Both the position numbers and the translations under genes were made by a program. A stretch of 64,000 nucleotides of DNA from an uncultured Kordia sp. (lineage in GTDB: Bacteria; Bacteroidota; Bacteroidia; Flavobacteriales; Flavobacteriaceae), in NCBI RefSeq assembly GCF_947489565.1, contig NZ_CANLEA010000009.1, forward strand, positions 183,559 through 247,558, read 5' to 3'. Shown here piece after piece: positions 46,059 through 54,735 of this stretch. Positions within the stretch are counted from its first letter, which is position 1; every line of letters begins with the position of its first letter. The notes under the pieces were generated by a model. It saw nothing but the letters and a program-made list of their open reading frames with translations, had not been told where the DNA came from and made no database searches.

Positions 46059-47876
46059 ATGAAAACAACAAATACTTCTATCATTACGATACTCCTACTC
46101 TACTTTTGTTGTTTTATGGCGAATGCACAAGTAACAATTGAAAAAAAAGATTCCATTTGGAATTTAGTAGTTGACGGAAAGTCTTTTGACATAAAAGGTG
46201 TTACGTTTGGAAGCGAAAACGACGTAGCAAATTACGATCGCTATTTTAAGGACTTACAAGCACTTGGTGTCAATACAATTCGTACTTGGGCAACTGGAGA
46301 AAACACTCAGAAACTTTTAGATGCTGCCGAAAAATACAACATCAAAGTTATGATTGGTATTTGGATGCGACATGGGCGACCAGGCATGGAAGATGATGAT
46401 AGTTTCGATTATTTAAAAGATACCGAAGGCATGGAAGTAATGTATAAAACTTCCATCAAAGTGGTAGAAATGTATAAAGATCATCCTGCCGTGTTAACTT
46501 GGGGCATTGGAAATGAAGTCTATCTTAATATGGCAACAGATGCTGAAAAAGAAGCGTATTCCAAGTTTTTAGAACGTGTATGTAGTCACATCAAAAAAAT
46601 AGATTCAAACCATCTTATTTCTTCTACGGAAGCATGGACATTTGGTTTGGAATGGTGGGAAAAACATGTTCCATCAATCGATATTTATGGTATCAACTGT
46701 TATGGTGCTGGCGCTAATTTTCTTCAAGAAGAATTACAAAAACGAAATATTGACAAACCGTATGTTATAACCGAGTTTAATGTCACTGGCGAATGGGATA
46801 TTAAGGACTTCAAAAATGGTTTTAAAGTAGAACCTTCTGACGAAGAAAAATATACTACGATTGTTGATGGTTACAATAACTGGATTAAAAATAAATCGAA
46901 TTGCTTAGGTGTATACGTCTTTCATTATGGCGACGGCAACGAATATGCATCTCCTTGGTTATTTACACATCACAGAGGTTTGTATCGTCCAACCTATTGG
47001 GGAATTCGCAAAGCTTATACTGGACAAGAACCGACGAATGCCATTCCTAAAATCAACAGCTTTGAATTACCAGATACAACACTACAAAGTACAACTTGGA
47101 TTCCAGTTACGTTAGAGGTTTCAGATGCTGAAAATGAAGATGTAGACGTACGCTTTTATTACAATCAAAATACAGGAAGTCGCAAACGCAGAAGTCAAAT
47201 CAACAAACTGAATTCCAGAGGTTCACTTGCAGATGGATTTGAAATTGAAATTCCAAAAGAACATGGAAATATTAAAGTATATGTCAACGTGCAAGATACG
47301 TTCAATAATGTTGGAATTGCTTCTACAGGAATTACGGTGACCGACAAAGAAGCAAAAAACAGAAAGTATTTGGTTCCAAAAGTCAATCTTCCTTTTTATG
47401 TATACAAAGATGGAAACGATTTGCCATACATACCAACTGGGTACATGGGAAATTACAAAGTAATGACTGTTGACACACAAAGCACAGACGAAGTCCATTC
47501 TGGAAGCTATGCCATCAAAATAGATTATAAAGAACGAAGTGGTTGGTACGGACTCGCCTTTGTTGATCCAAAAAATGATTGGGGAACAACACTTGGCGGT
47601 TATGAAATAGAAGGTGCCAAAAAGTTCTCGTTTTGGGCAAAAGCTGATCGCGATGGAGTTACTGCCACCATTGGTTTTGGACTCATTGACAACGACAAAC
47701 CGTTTCCTGATACTTCCAAAAAATCAAAAAAACTAGAATTAACTAGTGAATGGAAAAAATACACCTTCAAAATCAAACGTGAAAACTTAAGTTGCATTCG
47801 TTCTGGTTTGGTACTCTTTTCTAGCAGCTTTGGTTTTCCACAGACTATTTATATTGACGAAGTAGTTTTTGAGTGA
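46059..47876 (+). CDS. Secreted glycoside hydrolase, GH-A clan TIM barrel with C-terminal carbohydrate-binding-like domain
   Basis: A 605-residue protein with a signal peptide (about 23 residues, ..MANAQ). The barrel (about 30-325) has FDIKGVTFGSE, LQALGVNTIRTWATG, the acid/base candidate Glu153 in WGIGNEVYLN, and the nucleophile candidate Glu239 in YVITEFNVTG, as in GH2/GH5-like retaining enzymes. A small beta domain follows (about 330-430), then a C-terminal sandwich (about 445-605) with FVDPKNDWGTTLGGYEIEGA and FWAKADRDG, like CIA30/CBM11 domains. Likely acts on a beta-glucan or mannan-like glycan; the substrate is not shown. Confidence 0.8.
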   Translation: MKTTNTSIITILLLYFCCFMANAQVTIEKKDSIWNLVVDGKSFDIKGVTFGSENDVANYDRYFKDLQALGVNTIRTWATGENTQKLLDAAEKYNIKVMIGIWMRHGRPGMEDDDSFDYLKDTEGMEVMYKTSIKVVEMYKDHPAVLTWGIGNEVYLNMATDAEKEAYSKFLERVCSHIKKIDSNHLISSTEAWTFGLEWWEKHVPSIDIYGINCYGAGANFLQEELQKRNIDKPYVITEFNVTGEWDIKDFKNGFKVEPSDEEKYTTIVDGYNNWIKNKSNCLGVYVFHYGDGNEYASPWLFTHHRGLYRPTYWGIRKAYTGQEPTNAIPKINSFELPDTTLQSTTWIPVTLEVSDAENEDVDVRFYYNQNTGSRKRRSQINKLNSRGSLADGFEIEIPKEHGNIKVYVNVQDTFNNVGIASTGITVTDKEAKNRKYLVPKVNLPFYVYKDGNDLPYIPTGYMGNYKVMTVDTQSTDEVHSGSYAIKIDYKERSGWYGLAFVDPKNDWGTTLGGYEIEGAKKFSFWAKADRDGVTATIGFGLIDNDKPFPDTSKKSKKLELTSEWKKYTFKIKRENLSCIRSGLVLFSSSFGFPQTIYIDEVVFE

Positions 47877-47918
47877 TACCAGCGAATATCGTCTTTAACT
47901 AATTCTTCTTACGAGTTT

Positions 47919-47938
47919 TTCACTTTATCTGTAGTGAA
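47919..47938 (+). terminator. Weak terminator candidate after the glycosidase gene
   Basis: TTCACT and AGTGAA arms (47919-47924 and 47933-47938) with an 8-nt loop, followed by GTTTTC. The stem is short and AT-rich and the T run is interrupted. Confidence 0.25.
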
Positions 47939-48014
47939 GTTTTCAATTATTTAATACCTTTCACTTGTGTGACAGTTACAATGACTGATACTACAACTCA
48001 AACTTTTAATCCTA

Positions 48015-49172
48015 ATGAAATATATTTTATTATTTGCAATCTGCATTACTGTAATTTCGTGTTCTGAGAAAGTCACTAGTGACAATTTAGAATTTCAACT
48101 CAATGAATTGTATGAAAATGAATTTTCTCAGGATGAACCTGGAGGTTCTATATTGATAAAAAAAGGAAAGGAAATAGCATTTTTAAAAAGTTATGGATTG
48201 GCTGATTTGGAAACCAAAGAAAAGATTACTGAAAATACGATTTTCAATACGGGTTCAATTTCAAAAACATTTGTCTCAAATGGAATTCTTATACTTAATG
48301 AGAGAGATTCACTTTCGTTAGATGACAGTCTGTCCAAATACTTCAATGATTTCAAGAATAAAGAACTTGCTGATAAAGTAACTATCAAACATATGTTATC
48401 ACATACATCTGGATTGCCAGATATTCGAAAAGTAAGGGAGAACCCCGATTTTTACCTTACGGCGAAGGATACGGCAAATTTTGCCCCTTTAAAGCAAGCA
48501 GATAGCCTAAACTTTGAGCCTGGAGCAAAATTCGATTATTCAAATCCATCGTATAACGGATTAGCATTAATCATTGAGCAAATAACGAATAAACCTTGGC
48601 AAGATTTTATTAAGAATAACATATTTAAGCCATCTGGAATGACACATAGTAAGATAACTAATGGTTCGTATCCTGAATCTGGCGTTGCTCATGGATATGA
48701 CAATTATTATACTGAGGGAGATAGTATTTATTATGGTTCGTATTATGAATATGATTATGGAGAAGTACCTACTTTTGCTGCCGCAGGAAATGGAGGTATT
48801 TGGTCCTCTGTGTTAGATCTCGCAAAATATGAAGAAGCTATTCAAAACAATATATTTCTGTCTAAGGAAATGATCAATGAGTCTAGAACCGTCTTTCATC
48901 CTAAAGAATGGTCTGAAACATCAGCTCCGTATGTTGGATATAGTTGGTTTACCGGCGAACACACACTATTAAAAAATAAAAGTAATTTTGAAGTTGATTT
49001 TGTGTATCATACTGGTTCTCAAGGAGGCTTTAGAGCATTTCATATTAAAATACCAGAAAAAAACATTCTTCTTGTTGGGCTTTTTAATAGACCATTAACA
49101 GATTTCAGAAAATTAGTACTAAACTCAATTACTATATTAGAGAAAAATAATTGGCTAGATAAGGCTCAATAA
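48015..49172 (+). CDS. Class C beta-lactamase-like serine hydrolase (lipoprotein)
   Basis: A 385-residue lipoprotein (lipobox ending at Cys16, VISC). It carries the serine-hydrolase motifs SISK (Ser81, Lys84), YSN (Tyr175 to Asn177) and HTG in YHTGSQGGFRAF. Also HMLSHTSGLPDI as in this family. Such proteins act as D,D-peptidases, esterases or amidases rather than antibiotic lactamases. Likely periplasmic or surface, role unknown. Confidence 0.88.
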   Translation: MKYILLFAICITVISCSEKVTSDNLEFQLNELYENEFSQDEPGGSILIKKGKEIAFLKSYGLADLETKEKITENTIFNTGSISKTFVSNGILILNERDSLSLDDSLSKYFNDFKNKELADKVTIKHMLSHTSGLPDIRKVRENPDFYLTAKDTANFAPLKQADSLNFEPGAKFDYSNPSYNGLALIIEQITNKPWQDFIKNNIFKPSGMTHSKITNGSYPESGVAHGYDNYYTEGDSIYYGSYYEYDYGEVPTFAAAGNGGIWSSVLDLAKYEEAIQNNIFLSKEMINESRTVFHPKEWSETSAPYVGYSWFTGEHTLLKNKSNFEVDFVYHTGSQGGFRAFHIKIPEKNILLVGLFNRPLTDFRKLVLNSITILEKNNWLDKAQ

Positions 49173-49232
49173 TTAGAAGAAAATCTATGAATACCTTTTC
49201 TCCTTTTCTATACAACTCATTTTAAATTCTTT

Positions 49233-50570
49233 ATGAAAAAATTGTTATTACTTTTCTATACATTTCTTTGCTTTTCATTACAAGCACAAGACTTGAATGA
49301 CATCTTTGCCAATTGCTTGATTTCAGATACAGAAAGTAATATTGCACGCGCAAATCCGATTCATATTATTGAGATTGATGAAGAAAACAATCGCATCAAA
49401 ACAAATTATCAACACTTACAGAATCTACTCGTACAAGCCACTGAAAAGCAATCGTGGTTTATTACGCAAAGTGAAGAAGCGTCTACCATAGTTGAAATTT
49501 TAAAGGTTGATGTAGAAAGTGGTTGGATTACACTTGGCGAAACCTACGCAGGTGTTTTTAACATGGACGAAGGCGAAACTTTGGAGTTTTTCAATCCGTT
49601 TATCAACTATACAATTATCAATAACCAACCGTTATTTAAAGACTATCCAACCTATATAAAAGACGATCGCATCAATTATATTCAAGCAGGCGGAATCATT
49701 AAAAGAGGTAAAAATGATTATGTATTGCTAACGCCTGTCGTTTTTGGCGCACATGCAACAAGAGCTATCTATTATGCTACAAGTTCTGATTTGGAAAATT
49801 GGTCGTTTCAAGAGCATAAAATATTGGATACATCACAAATTCCATTCGCAAAAAAGACAGGAAATGTATTCAGCACAGGAAATCCACTACAGTTGAAAAA
49901 CGGGAACTATATAGTCTTACTTGGTGTTGAATTGCCCAATGGAAATTATACTTCCGCGTATATGATGCTGAACGAAAAATTAGAAATCGTACAAGCGCCA
50001 CAAGAAATTAAAATTCCAGAATGGTACGGCGAAACTCAAAACAGTTTTCCACTAGCAATCACAAAACATAAAGGTATTTTTAGAGTATTATTTCACAGAA
50101 GAAGCAAACGTTTTATTGAATCTGAAGTTCATGAAATTACTACAAAAAACATTCTCAAAGCATTCAATCAAAACAAAGGAATCATTTCTTCCAAAATCAT
50201 TCAAAAAGCCAAAAATGAAACAGGATACATTCGCGGAAAAGCAGATGATGCAAGCTATATTAGCTACAAATCAAAACTCTATATCTTGTTAGGCAGTGAA
50301 GAATTGCCTTCGGAATATTTGACCTCATTCAATCGCGAATATGGCTTGTTGAAGCTAGAAAATGACGAATGGATTCATGACAAGCGCAGTCCGTTGATTG
50401 TAAATCCGATGACGATTCACAATAAATATCCTGCATACGAATGGACTTCCGATCATTTAGGTGGATTTATTTCTCCCATATTTCACGAAAACTATCTGTA
50501 TTTATTTTTAACTTTCGGAACCGATAATCCGGATTATTTACTTGCAGGAATTAAAATAAAAACCAACTAA
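49233..50570 (+). CDS. Secreted protein, glycosidase-like beta propeller suspected
   Basis: A 445-residue protein with a signal peptide (about 18 residues, ..SLQAQ). Segments such as RAIYYATSSDLENWSFQEHK, GNPLQLKNGNYIVLLGVELP and GGFISPIFHENYLYLFLTFG have the look of GH43/GH32-type five-bladed propellers (an ATSSDLENWSF-like blade), but I could not identify the catalytic carboxylates. It lies 15 bp before the cyclase gene. Function not claimed. Confidence 0.6.
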   Translation: MKKLLLLFYTFLCFSLQAQDLNDIFANCLISDTESNIARANPIHIIEIDEENNRIKTNYQHLQNLLVQATEKQSWFITQSEEASTIVEILKVDVESGWITLGETYAGVFNMDEGETLEFFNPFINYTIINNQPLFKDYPTYIKDDRINYIQAGGIIKRGKNDYVLLTPVVFGAHATRAIYYATSSDLENWSFQEHKILDTSQIPFAKKTGNVFSTGNPLQLKNGNYIVLLGVELPNGNYTSAYMMLNEKLEIVQAPQEIKIPEWYGETQNSFPLAITKHKGIFRVLFHRRSKRFIESEVHEITTKNILKAFNQNKGIISSKIIQKAKNETGYIRGKADDASYISYKSKLYILLGSEELPSEYLTSFNREYGLLKLENDEWIHDKRSPLIVNPMTIHNKYPAYEWTSDHLGGFISPIFHENYLYLFLTFGTDNPDYLLAGIKIKTN

Positions 50571-50585
50571 CCAAAACTACCAACC

Positions 50586-51347
50586 ATGAAAATTATCGAT
50601 CTTTCCAAACCGATTCAATACAACAAAAACGATCCTTGGTTTATGAAAGTTAAAATCAAACATAAACCACATCGCAAAGCTAAATGGCTCATTCGAGTTT
50701 TAGGACTGCCTTTTAAATTATTTCCAAAAGGATTTGATGGCTGGGCAGATGATACCATTAAAAAAATGGGCGTTCATTCTACCACACATATTGATGCGCC
50801 TTGGCACTACTCGCCTACGGTAAATGGTGAGAAAGCTAAAACGATTGACGAAGTTCCGCTCGATTGGTGTTATGGAGAAGGTATTGTCATTGACATGAAA
50901 CACAAAGCAGATTTTGATGCAATTACCGTAGAAGATATTACCACATTCCTCTCGGAAAACAACTTAGCTATCAAACCAAAAATGATTGTGTTGATCAAAA
51001 CAGGAAGAGATAAATTTAACGGCACTAAAGATTTCCATAAAATCGGCACTGGCATGAGTGCTGAAGCTACAGAATGGCTTATTGACCAAGGAATTAAAGT
51101 TATGGGAATTGATTCATGGGGTTGGGATTTGCCATTGCCATATATGCTAGAAAAAGCCAAAGAAACTGGGAATTCAGAACTATTTTGGGAAGCACATTTG
51201 GTAGGACAACGCAAAGAATATTGCCACATGGAACAATTAGTAAATTTAGATGCTTTGCCATACACAGGATTTAAAGTAGCCGTTTTTCCTTTAAAAATTG
51301 TAGGCGCTTCAGCCGCTCCTGCACGTGTGGTAGCTATGTTGGAATAA
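50586..51347 (+). CDS. Cyclase-family (kynurenine-formamidase-like) metal hydrolase
   Basis: A 253-residue protein beginning MKIIDLSKPIQYNKNDPWFM. It contains the metal-binding motif HxxTHxDxPxH in GVHSTTHIDAPWHY (His64, His68, Asp70, His74), then MIVLIKTGRDK, MGIDSWGWDLP and the C-terminal GFKVAVFPLKIVGASAAPAR. The family hydrolyses amides such as N-formylkynurenine. It may share a transcript with the preceding secreted protein gene. Confidence 0.85.
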   Translation: MKIIDLSKPIQYNKNDPWFMKVKIKHKPHRKAKWLIRVLGLPFKLFPKGFDGWADDTIKKMGVHSTTHIDAPWHYSPTVNGEKAKTIDEVPLDWCYGEGIVIDMKHKADFDAITVEDITTFLSENNLAIKPKMIVLIKTGRDKFNGTKDFHKIGTGMSAEATEWLIDQGIKVMGIDSWGWDLPLPYMLEKAKETGNSELFWEAHLVGQRKEYCHMEQLVNLDALPYTGFKVAVFPLKIVGASAAPARVVAMLE

Positions 51348-51361
51348 CAAAACACAAACGA

Positions 51362-51820
51362 ATGACAAAAGATATTACAACCTGTAAAGAATGCAAAAGC
51401 GAATATTTTACAGAGACTTCCAAAAAGGAAAGTTTATGCACAAACTGCGCACATTATTTATATGGACAAAAGCGTTGTTTCCATATTTTTACAAACGAAA
51501 GATGCGCAAAATGTTATTGGAATGGAACTGTTTCTGAACGTATAGCTGCAATGATCAAAAGAAACAAAAAGAAGCTTAAAAAAATAAATACAAGCATAGG
51601 AATTGCTACTTTCATACTCATCATTTCATTACCAACAGCTATTTATTGGTTTGTATATCTCGATACTACAGTTTTTAGTCTTACCAAACATTCCTTTTCA
51701 AGAAATGTTTGGTTTTTTATGAGTGTTTTTGGAGTGCTGGTATCCATTTCTTTTTTAATTAAAGCCAATGCATTCAAAAAACAACTGATAAAAGAAGTTC
51801 CGTATTTAAAACACAACTAG
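51362..51820 (+). CDS. Membrane protein with an N-terminal Cys-rich zinc-ribbon-like domain
   Basis: A 152-residue protein. The first about 55 residues have CKECKSEY, CTNCAHYL and CAKCYWNG Cys pairs, consistent with zinc binding. Two hydrophobic segments follow (about 80-98 and 115-134). Starts 14 bp after the cyclase gene. Unknown function. Confidence 0.6.
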   Translation: MTKDITTCKECKSEYFTETSKKESLCTNCAHYLYGQKRCFHIFTNERCAKCYWNGTVSERIAAMIKRNKKKLKKINTSIGIATFILIISLPTAIYWFVYLDTTVFSLTKHSFSRNVWFFMSVFGVLVSISFLIKANAFKKQLIKEVPYLKHN

Positions 51821-51927
51821 TATTTTACATCTTTATATAAAAAATTAAAAATATTTTCACTTTCCGTGCAATCAAAATTCATCTTCGTTCGTATACCTAG
51901 TATATAGTTTAATTTAAAAAGCAATAG

Positions 51928-52326
51928 ATGAAGAATGTAACGATTATATTTTGTGTAATTGCTGGCTTATTATTGCTACCAACAGAAATAAAGGCGCAAG
52001 AAGTTACACAACCCAAATTAGTCATTGTAAAATTTCATGCAGATTGGTGTGGCTCCTGTAAAGCTATGGGAACTGCATTAGAAGACTTAACCAACAAATT
52101 TGATGGAGAAGCCGCATTGTTTGTGGAATTAGATTTTACAAATAATACCAAAAAACATCAATCACTCTTGTTAGCTTCTGCCATGGGAATCGACAACATA
52201 GTAGCAAATAATAATGCTACAGGTTTCTTTTTGGTGATTGATAGCAAAACCAAAGAAATAAAAGCGAAGCTGACAAAAAAGCAAACCACCAAAGAAATGG
52301 CACAACAAATCAGTTCATTCTTGTAA
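51928..52326 (+). CDS. Periplasmic thioredoxin-fold protein
   Basis: A 132-residue protein with a signal-peptide-like start (about 23 residues, ..TEIKAQ) and the active site WCGSCK (residues 40-45) in VKFHADWCGSCKAMGTALED. It exchanges dithiols in the periplasm or on a membrane partner. It is 14 bp before an ECF sigma gene, so the three genes 51928-53364 form an apparent operon. Confidence 0.85.
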   Translation: MKNVTIIFCVIAGLLLLPTEIKAQEVTQPKLVIVKFHADWCGSCKAMGTALEDLTNKFDGEAALFVELDFTNNTKKHQSLLLASAMGIDNIVANNNATGFFLVIDSKTKEIKAKLTKKQTTKEMAQQISSFL

Positions 52327-52340
52327 AGACACCTTAATAT

Positions 52341-52796
52341 ATGGCTTGTTCTCAAGAGCTAGAAGACATCTTGAATCGCGGATACAGATATGCTTTGTCA
52401 CTGACAAAAGATACTGACGATGCTTTTGATTTGGTACAAAGTAGTTACTTAAAAGTCATAGAAAAACAAAAAACAGTAGTGATTTCCTATCTCATCACTA
52501 CAATTCGAAATCAATATATAGACACCAAAAGAAAAGAAAAACTAAAGTTCAATTGGCGTATAAAATTTAAAAAAGAAGAAAGTTACGAACCGCTTTTTAC
52601 CACAGAACCTATCTTAGAAAAAGCGCTGTCGGAGTTATCAGATAGAAATAGAGAAATTATATTTCTGTCGACTGTTGAAGAGTATACCGCTCAGGAAATT
52701 TCAGATCTATTACAAATTCCTAGAGGTACGATCTTATCTATTTTGCATAGAACCAAACAAAAATTAAAAGAACAATTACAAGAAACAACGGTTTGA
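52341..52796 (+). CDS. ECF-family RNA polymerase sigma factor
   Basis: A 151-residue sigma factor. Region 2 is recognisable from about residues 5 to 66 (GYRYALSLTKDTDDAFDLVQ, then ISYLITTIRNQYIDTKRKEK) and region 4 from about 93 to 145 (ALSELSDRNREIIFLSTVEE and AQEISDLLQIPRGTILSILH). It redirects polymerase to a stress regulon, controlled by the membrane protein encoded 1 bp downstream. The exact stimulus is not known. Confidence 0.9.
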   Translation: MACSQELEDILNRGYRYALSLTKDTDDAFDLVQSSYLKVIEKQKTVVISYLITTIRNQYIDTKRKEKLKFNWRIKFKKEESYEPLFTTEPILEKALSELSDRNREIIFLSTVEEYTAQEISDLLQIPRGTILSILHRTKQKLKEQLQETTV

Positions 52797-52797
52797 C

Positions 52798-53364
52798 ATG
52801 GAAGATTTAGAAAGAAAAATAAAAGAACTCTACGGAACGCAATCACTTTCTTCAGAACAATTGCAGAGAATTACTAGTGAAAAAGGAAAAAAAACGCTCC
52901 TTAAAAGTTTAATAGTGAGAAAATACGCGGCAGTATTTTTGTTTATGGTTATGGTATCCTCAAGCTTGTACTGCCTGTATTTTTTCTCATCTAATTCGCA
53001 AGATAACATTTTACATGGATTTGCCTCTGAAATCGCATACAATCACCAAAAAAAGACACCTCCCAAAATTAAAACTAACAGTGTTGCTGAACTCAATGCA
53101 CAACTGCCTGACCTCAATTTTAAAATCAGTTTGCCCGCACGAATTACAGATAAATTCCAATTAAAAGGTGGACATTATTGCTCTGTAGACAATCGGATTG
53201 CAGCACAATTACGTTTTGAAAACGAGGCCAAAGAAAAGATTACTTGTTATGTATTCAAAAAGGAAGAAGACTTCAATTTTGATACAGCAATCGCTGAAAA
53301 AAATACCAAAGTAACACTGTGGGATGCTGGCGATTTAATTTATGCTATTGCGGTAGACAATTAA
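52798..53364 (+). CDS. Membrane protein, probable anti-sigma factor of the upstream ECF sigma
   Basis: A 188-residue protein with a short cytoplasmic N-terminal part (about 1-41, MEDLERKIKELYGTQSLSSE), one hydrophobic segment (about 42-64, KYAAVFLFMVMVSSSLYCLY) and a periplasmic domain of about 120 residues with KGGHYCSVDNRIAAQLRFEN. This topology and position 1 bp after the sigma gene are typical of anti-sigma factors, but the sigma-binding domain is not a clear match to a known one. Two Cys residues (about 129 and 145) lie in the periplasmic domain and might react with the thioredoxin. Confidence 0.7.
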   Translation: MEDLERKIKELYGTQSLSSEQLQRITSEKGKKTLLKSLIVRKYAAVFLFMVMVSSSLYCLYFFSSNSQDNILHGFASEIAYNHQKKTPPKIKTNSVAELNAQLPDLNFKISLPARITDKFQLKGGHYCSVDNRIAAQLRFENEAKEKITCYVFKKEEDFNFDTAIAEKNTKVTLWDAGDLIYAIAVDN

Positions 53365-53433
53365 TTTTTGAATTGTAATATTCCTAAAACCTTCTTTTAA
53401 ACACTTACCAACTTCTTTTTTTGGTAGAAAGGA

Positions 53434-53451
53434 TAAAAATCACGATTTTTA
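53434..53451. promoter_or_regulatory. Palindromic site before the toxin-antitoxin genes
   Basis: A perfect 8-2-8 inverted repeat (TAAAAATC and GATTTTTA), 13 bp before the antitoxin start. This is a likely operator for the autoregulation common to type II toxin-antitoxin systems. The sequence shows the symmetry; the role is inferred. Confidence 0.5.
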
Positions 53452-53464
53452 ATAAAAAAATAGT

Positions 53465-53698
53465 ATGGAGGCGCTGGATAAAATTAAAAATAAACTCATT
53501 GATCAAATTCTAGTTACTAAAAATGAAAAACTACTTTCTGCAATAGAAAATATTTTTAGTGCTACTTCCACAGAAGAAAAACTTGTTTTAGACTCATATC
53601 AAATTGAAATGCTGATGATGAGTGAAAAAGATATAGAAGAAGGCAGACTTATTTCTGAGTCAGATATAGAAGAACAAGATTCTGAATGGATGAATTAA
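53465..53698 (+). CDS. Antitoxin of a ParE/RelE-type module
   Basis: A 77-residue acidic protein, MEALDKIKNKLIDQILVTKN start and SEKDIEEGRLISESDIEEQD end. Its last 13 bases overlap the toxin gene. The size, acidity and gene arrangement point to an antitoxin; the N-terminal part could bind DNA. Similar short proteins in Bacteroidota accompany ParE-like toxins. Confidence 0.75.
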   Translation: MEALDKIKNKLIDQILVTKNEKLLSAIENIFSATSTEEKLVLDSYQIEMLMMSEKDIEEGRLISESDIEEQDSEWMN

Positions 53699-53997
53699 AA
53701 ATATTTTGGACAGTTTCAGCTAAAAAGCAAAGAGACTATATATTCGAATATTGGAATCAGAGAAATAAAAGTAATAGTTACTCCAAAAAATTAAATCTAG
53801 CAATAAGAGAACGTACTAATCTTCTGAAAAATCAGCCTGAAATTGGAAAAGAAACTCATTTTAAAAATGCACGAGTTATCTCTTTGAAACATTACGCTAT
53901 CATCTATAAAATAACAGGTTCAAAAATTATTATCATAGCTTTTTGGGACAATCGACAAGATGCTAGTAAACTTCTAAAGTTCTTAAAAGAACAATAA
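53686..53997 (+). CDS. ParE/RelE-family toxin
   Basis: A 103-residue protein starting MDELKIFWTVSAKKQRDYIF, with LNLAIRERTNLLKNQPEIGK and RVISLKHYAIIYKITGSKII, ending with FWDNRQDASKLLKFLKEQ. The FWDNRQDASKL ending is characteristic of the ParE/RelE-like (type II) toxin family, either an mRNA interferase or a gyrase inhibitor. Start overlaps the antitoxin. Confidence 0.85.
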   Translation: MDELKIFWTVSAKKQRDYIFEYWNQRNKSNSYSKKLNLAIRERTNLLKNQPEIGKETHFKNARVISLKHYAIIYKITGSKIIIIAFWDNRQDASKLLKFLKEQ

Positions 53998-54165
53998 AAG
54001 CTCTATCCATATATAAAACAGTATCTTTCAGTTTAGCTGTATTTTTTTATTTCAAATCCTAAAAAAATGATGTATTTTATCAAGAATTTTGATGCAATGT
54101 GAAACATTTTATCAAAAAACAACACGTATAGGGTAAAATATACACTAACCTAAAATTATTAAACT

Positions 54166-54735
54166 ATGGAAATGTCTATTGTGTTCATTGCTATTATTGT
54201 GGTTATTCTAATTGCAATAGCAGTTACGTACAACAGTCTTATTGGAAGAAGAAATCAAGTGCAAAATGCCGAAAGTTCTATTGATGTAATGCTCAAAAAA
54301 CGGTATGATTTGATTCCAAATTTGGTGGCAACCGTAAAGCAATACATGAATCATGAAAAAGATTTACTTGAAAACATCACTGCACTACGATCAAAATTAG
54401 GAACAGCTTCCTTAAATAAAACTGAAAAACGTTCCTTAGAAAATGAATTATCACAAGGTTTACAACAACTAAATATTAGTGTTGAAAATTATCCTGACTT
54501 AAAAGCCAACGAAAACTTTTTGAATCTTCAGTACAACTTAAACGAAATTGAAAGCCAATTATCTGCTTCTAGAAGAGCGTATAATGCTTCTGTTTTGGAT
54601 TATAATAACGGACTCGACAAGTTTCCTTCCAATATTATTGCCAATGCTTTCAACTTTAGAAGAGAAGAATTCTTTGATGTATATCCTGCTGAAAGAAGCA
54701 ATCCGAACATAACGAATTTATTTGGCAACGAATGA
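54166..54735 (+). CDS. lemA: LemA family protein
   Basis: A 189-residue protein with an N-terminal membrane anchor (about residues 4-22) and the LemA signature YNSLIGRRNQVQNAESSIDV, LKKRYDLIPNLVATVKQYMN, and NEIESQLSASRRAYNASVLD, FPSNIIANAFNFRREEFFDV. The function of LemA is not settled. Its end overlaps the DUF3137 gene by 4 bases (ATGA). Confidence 0.93.
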   Translation: MEMSIVFIAIIVVILIAIAVTYNSLIGRRNQVQNAESSIDVMLKKRYDLIPNLVATVKQYMNHEKDLLENITALRSKLGTASLNKTEKRSLENELSQGLQQLNISVENYPDLKANENFLNLQYNLNEIESQLSASRRAYNASVLDYNNGLDKFPSNIIANAFNFRREEFFDVYPAERSNPNITNLFGNE

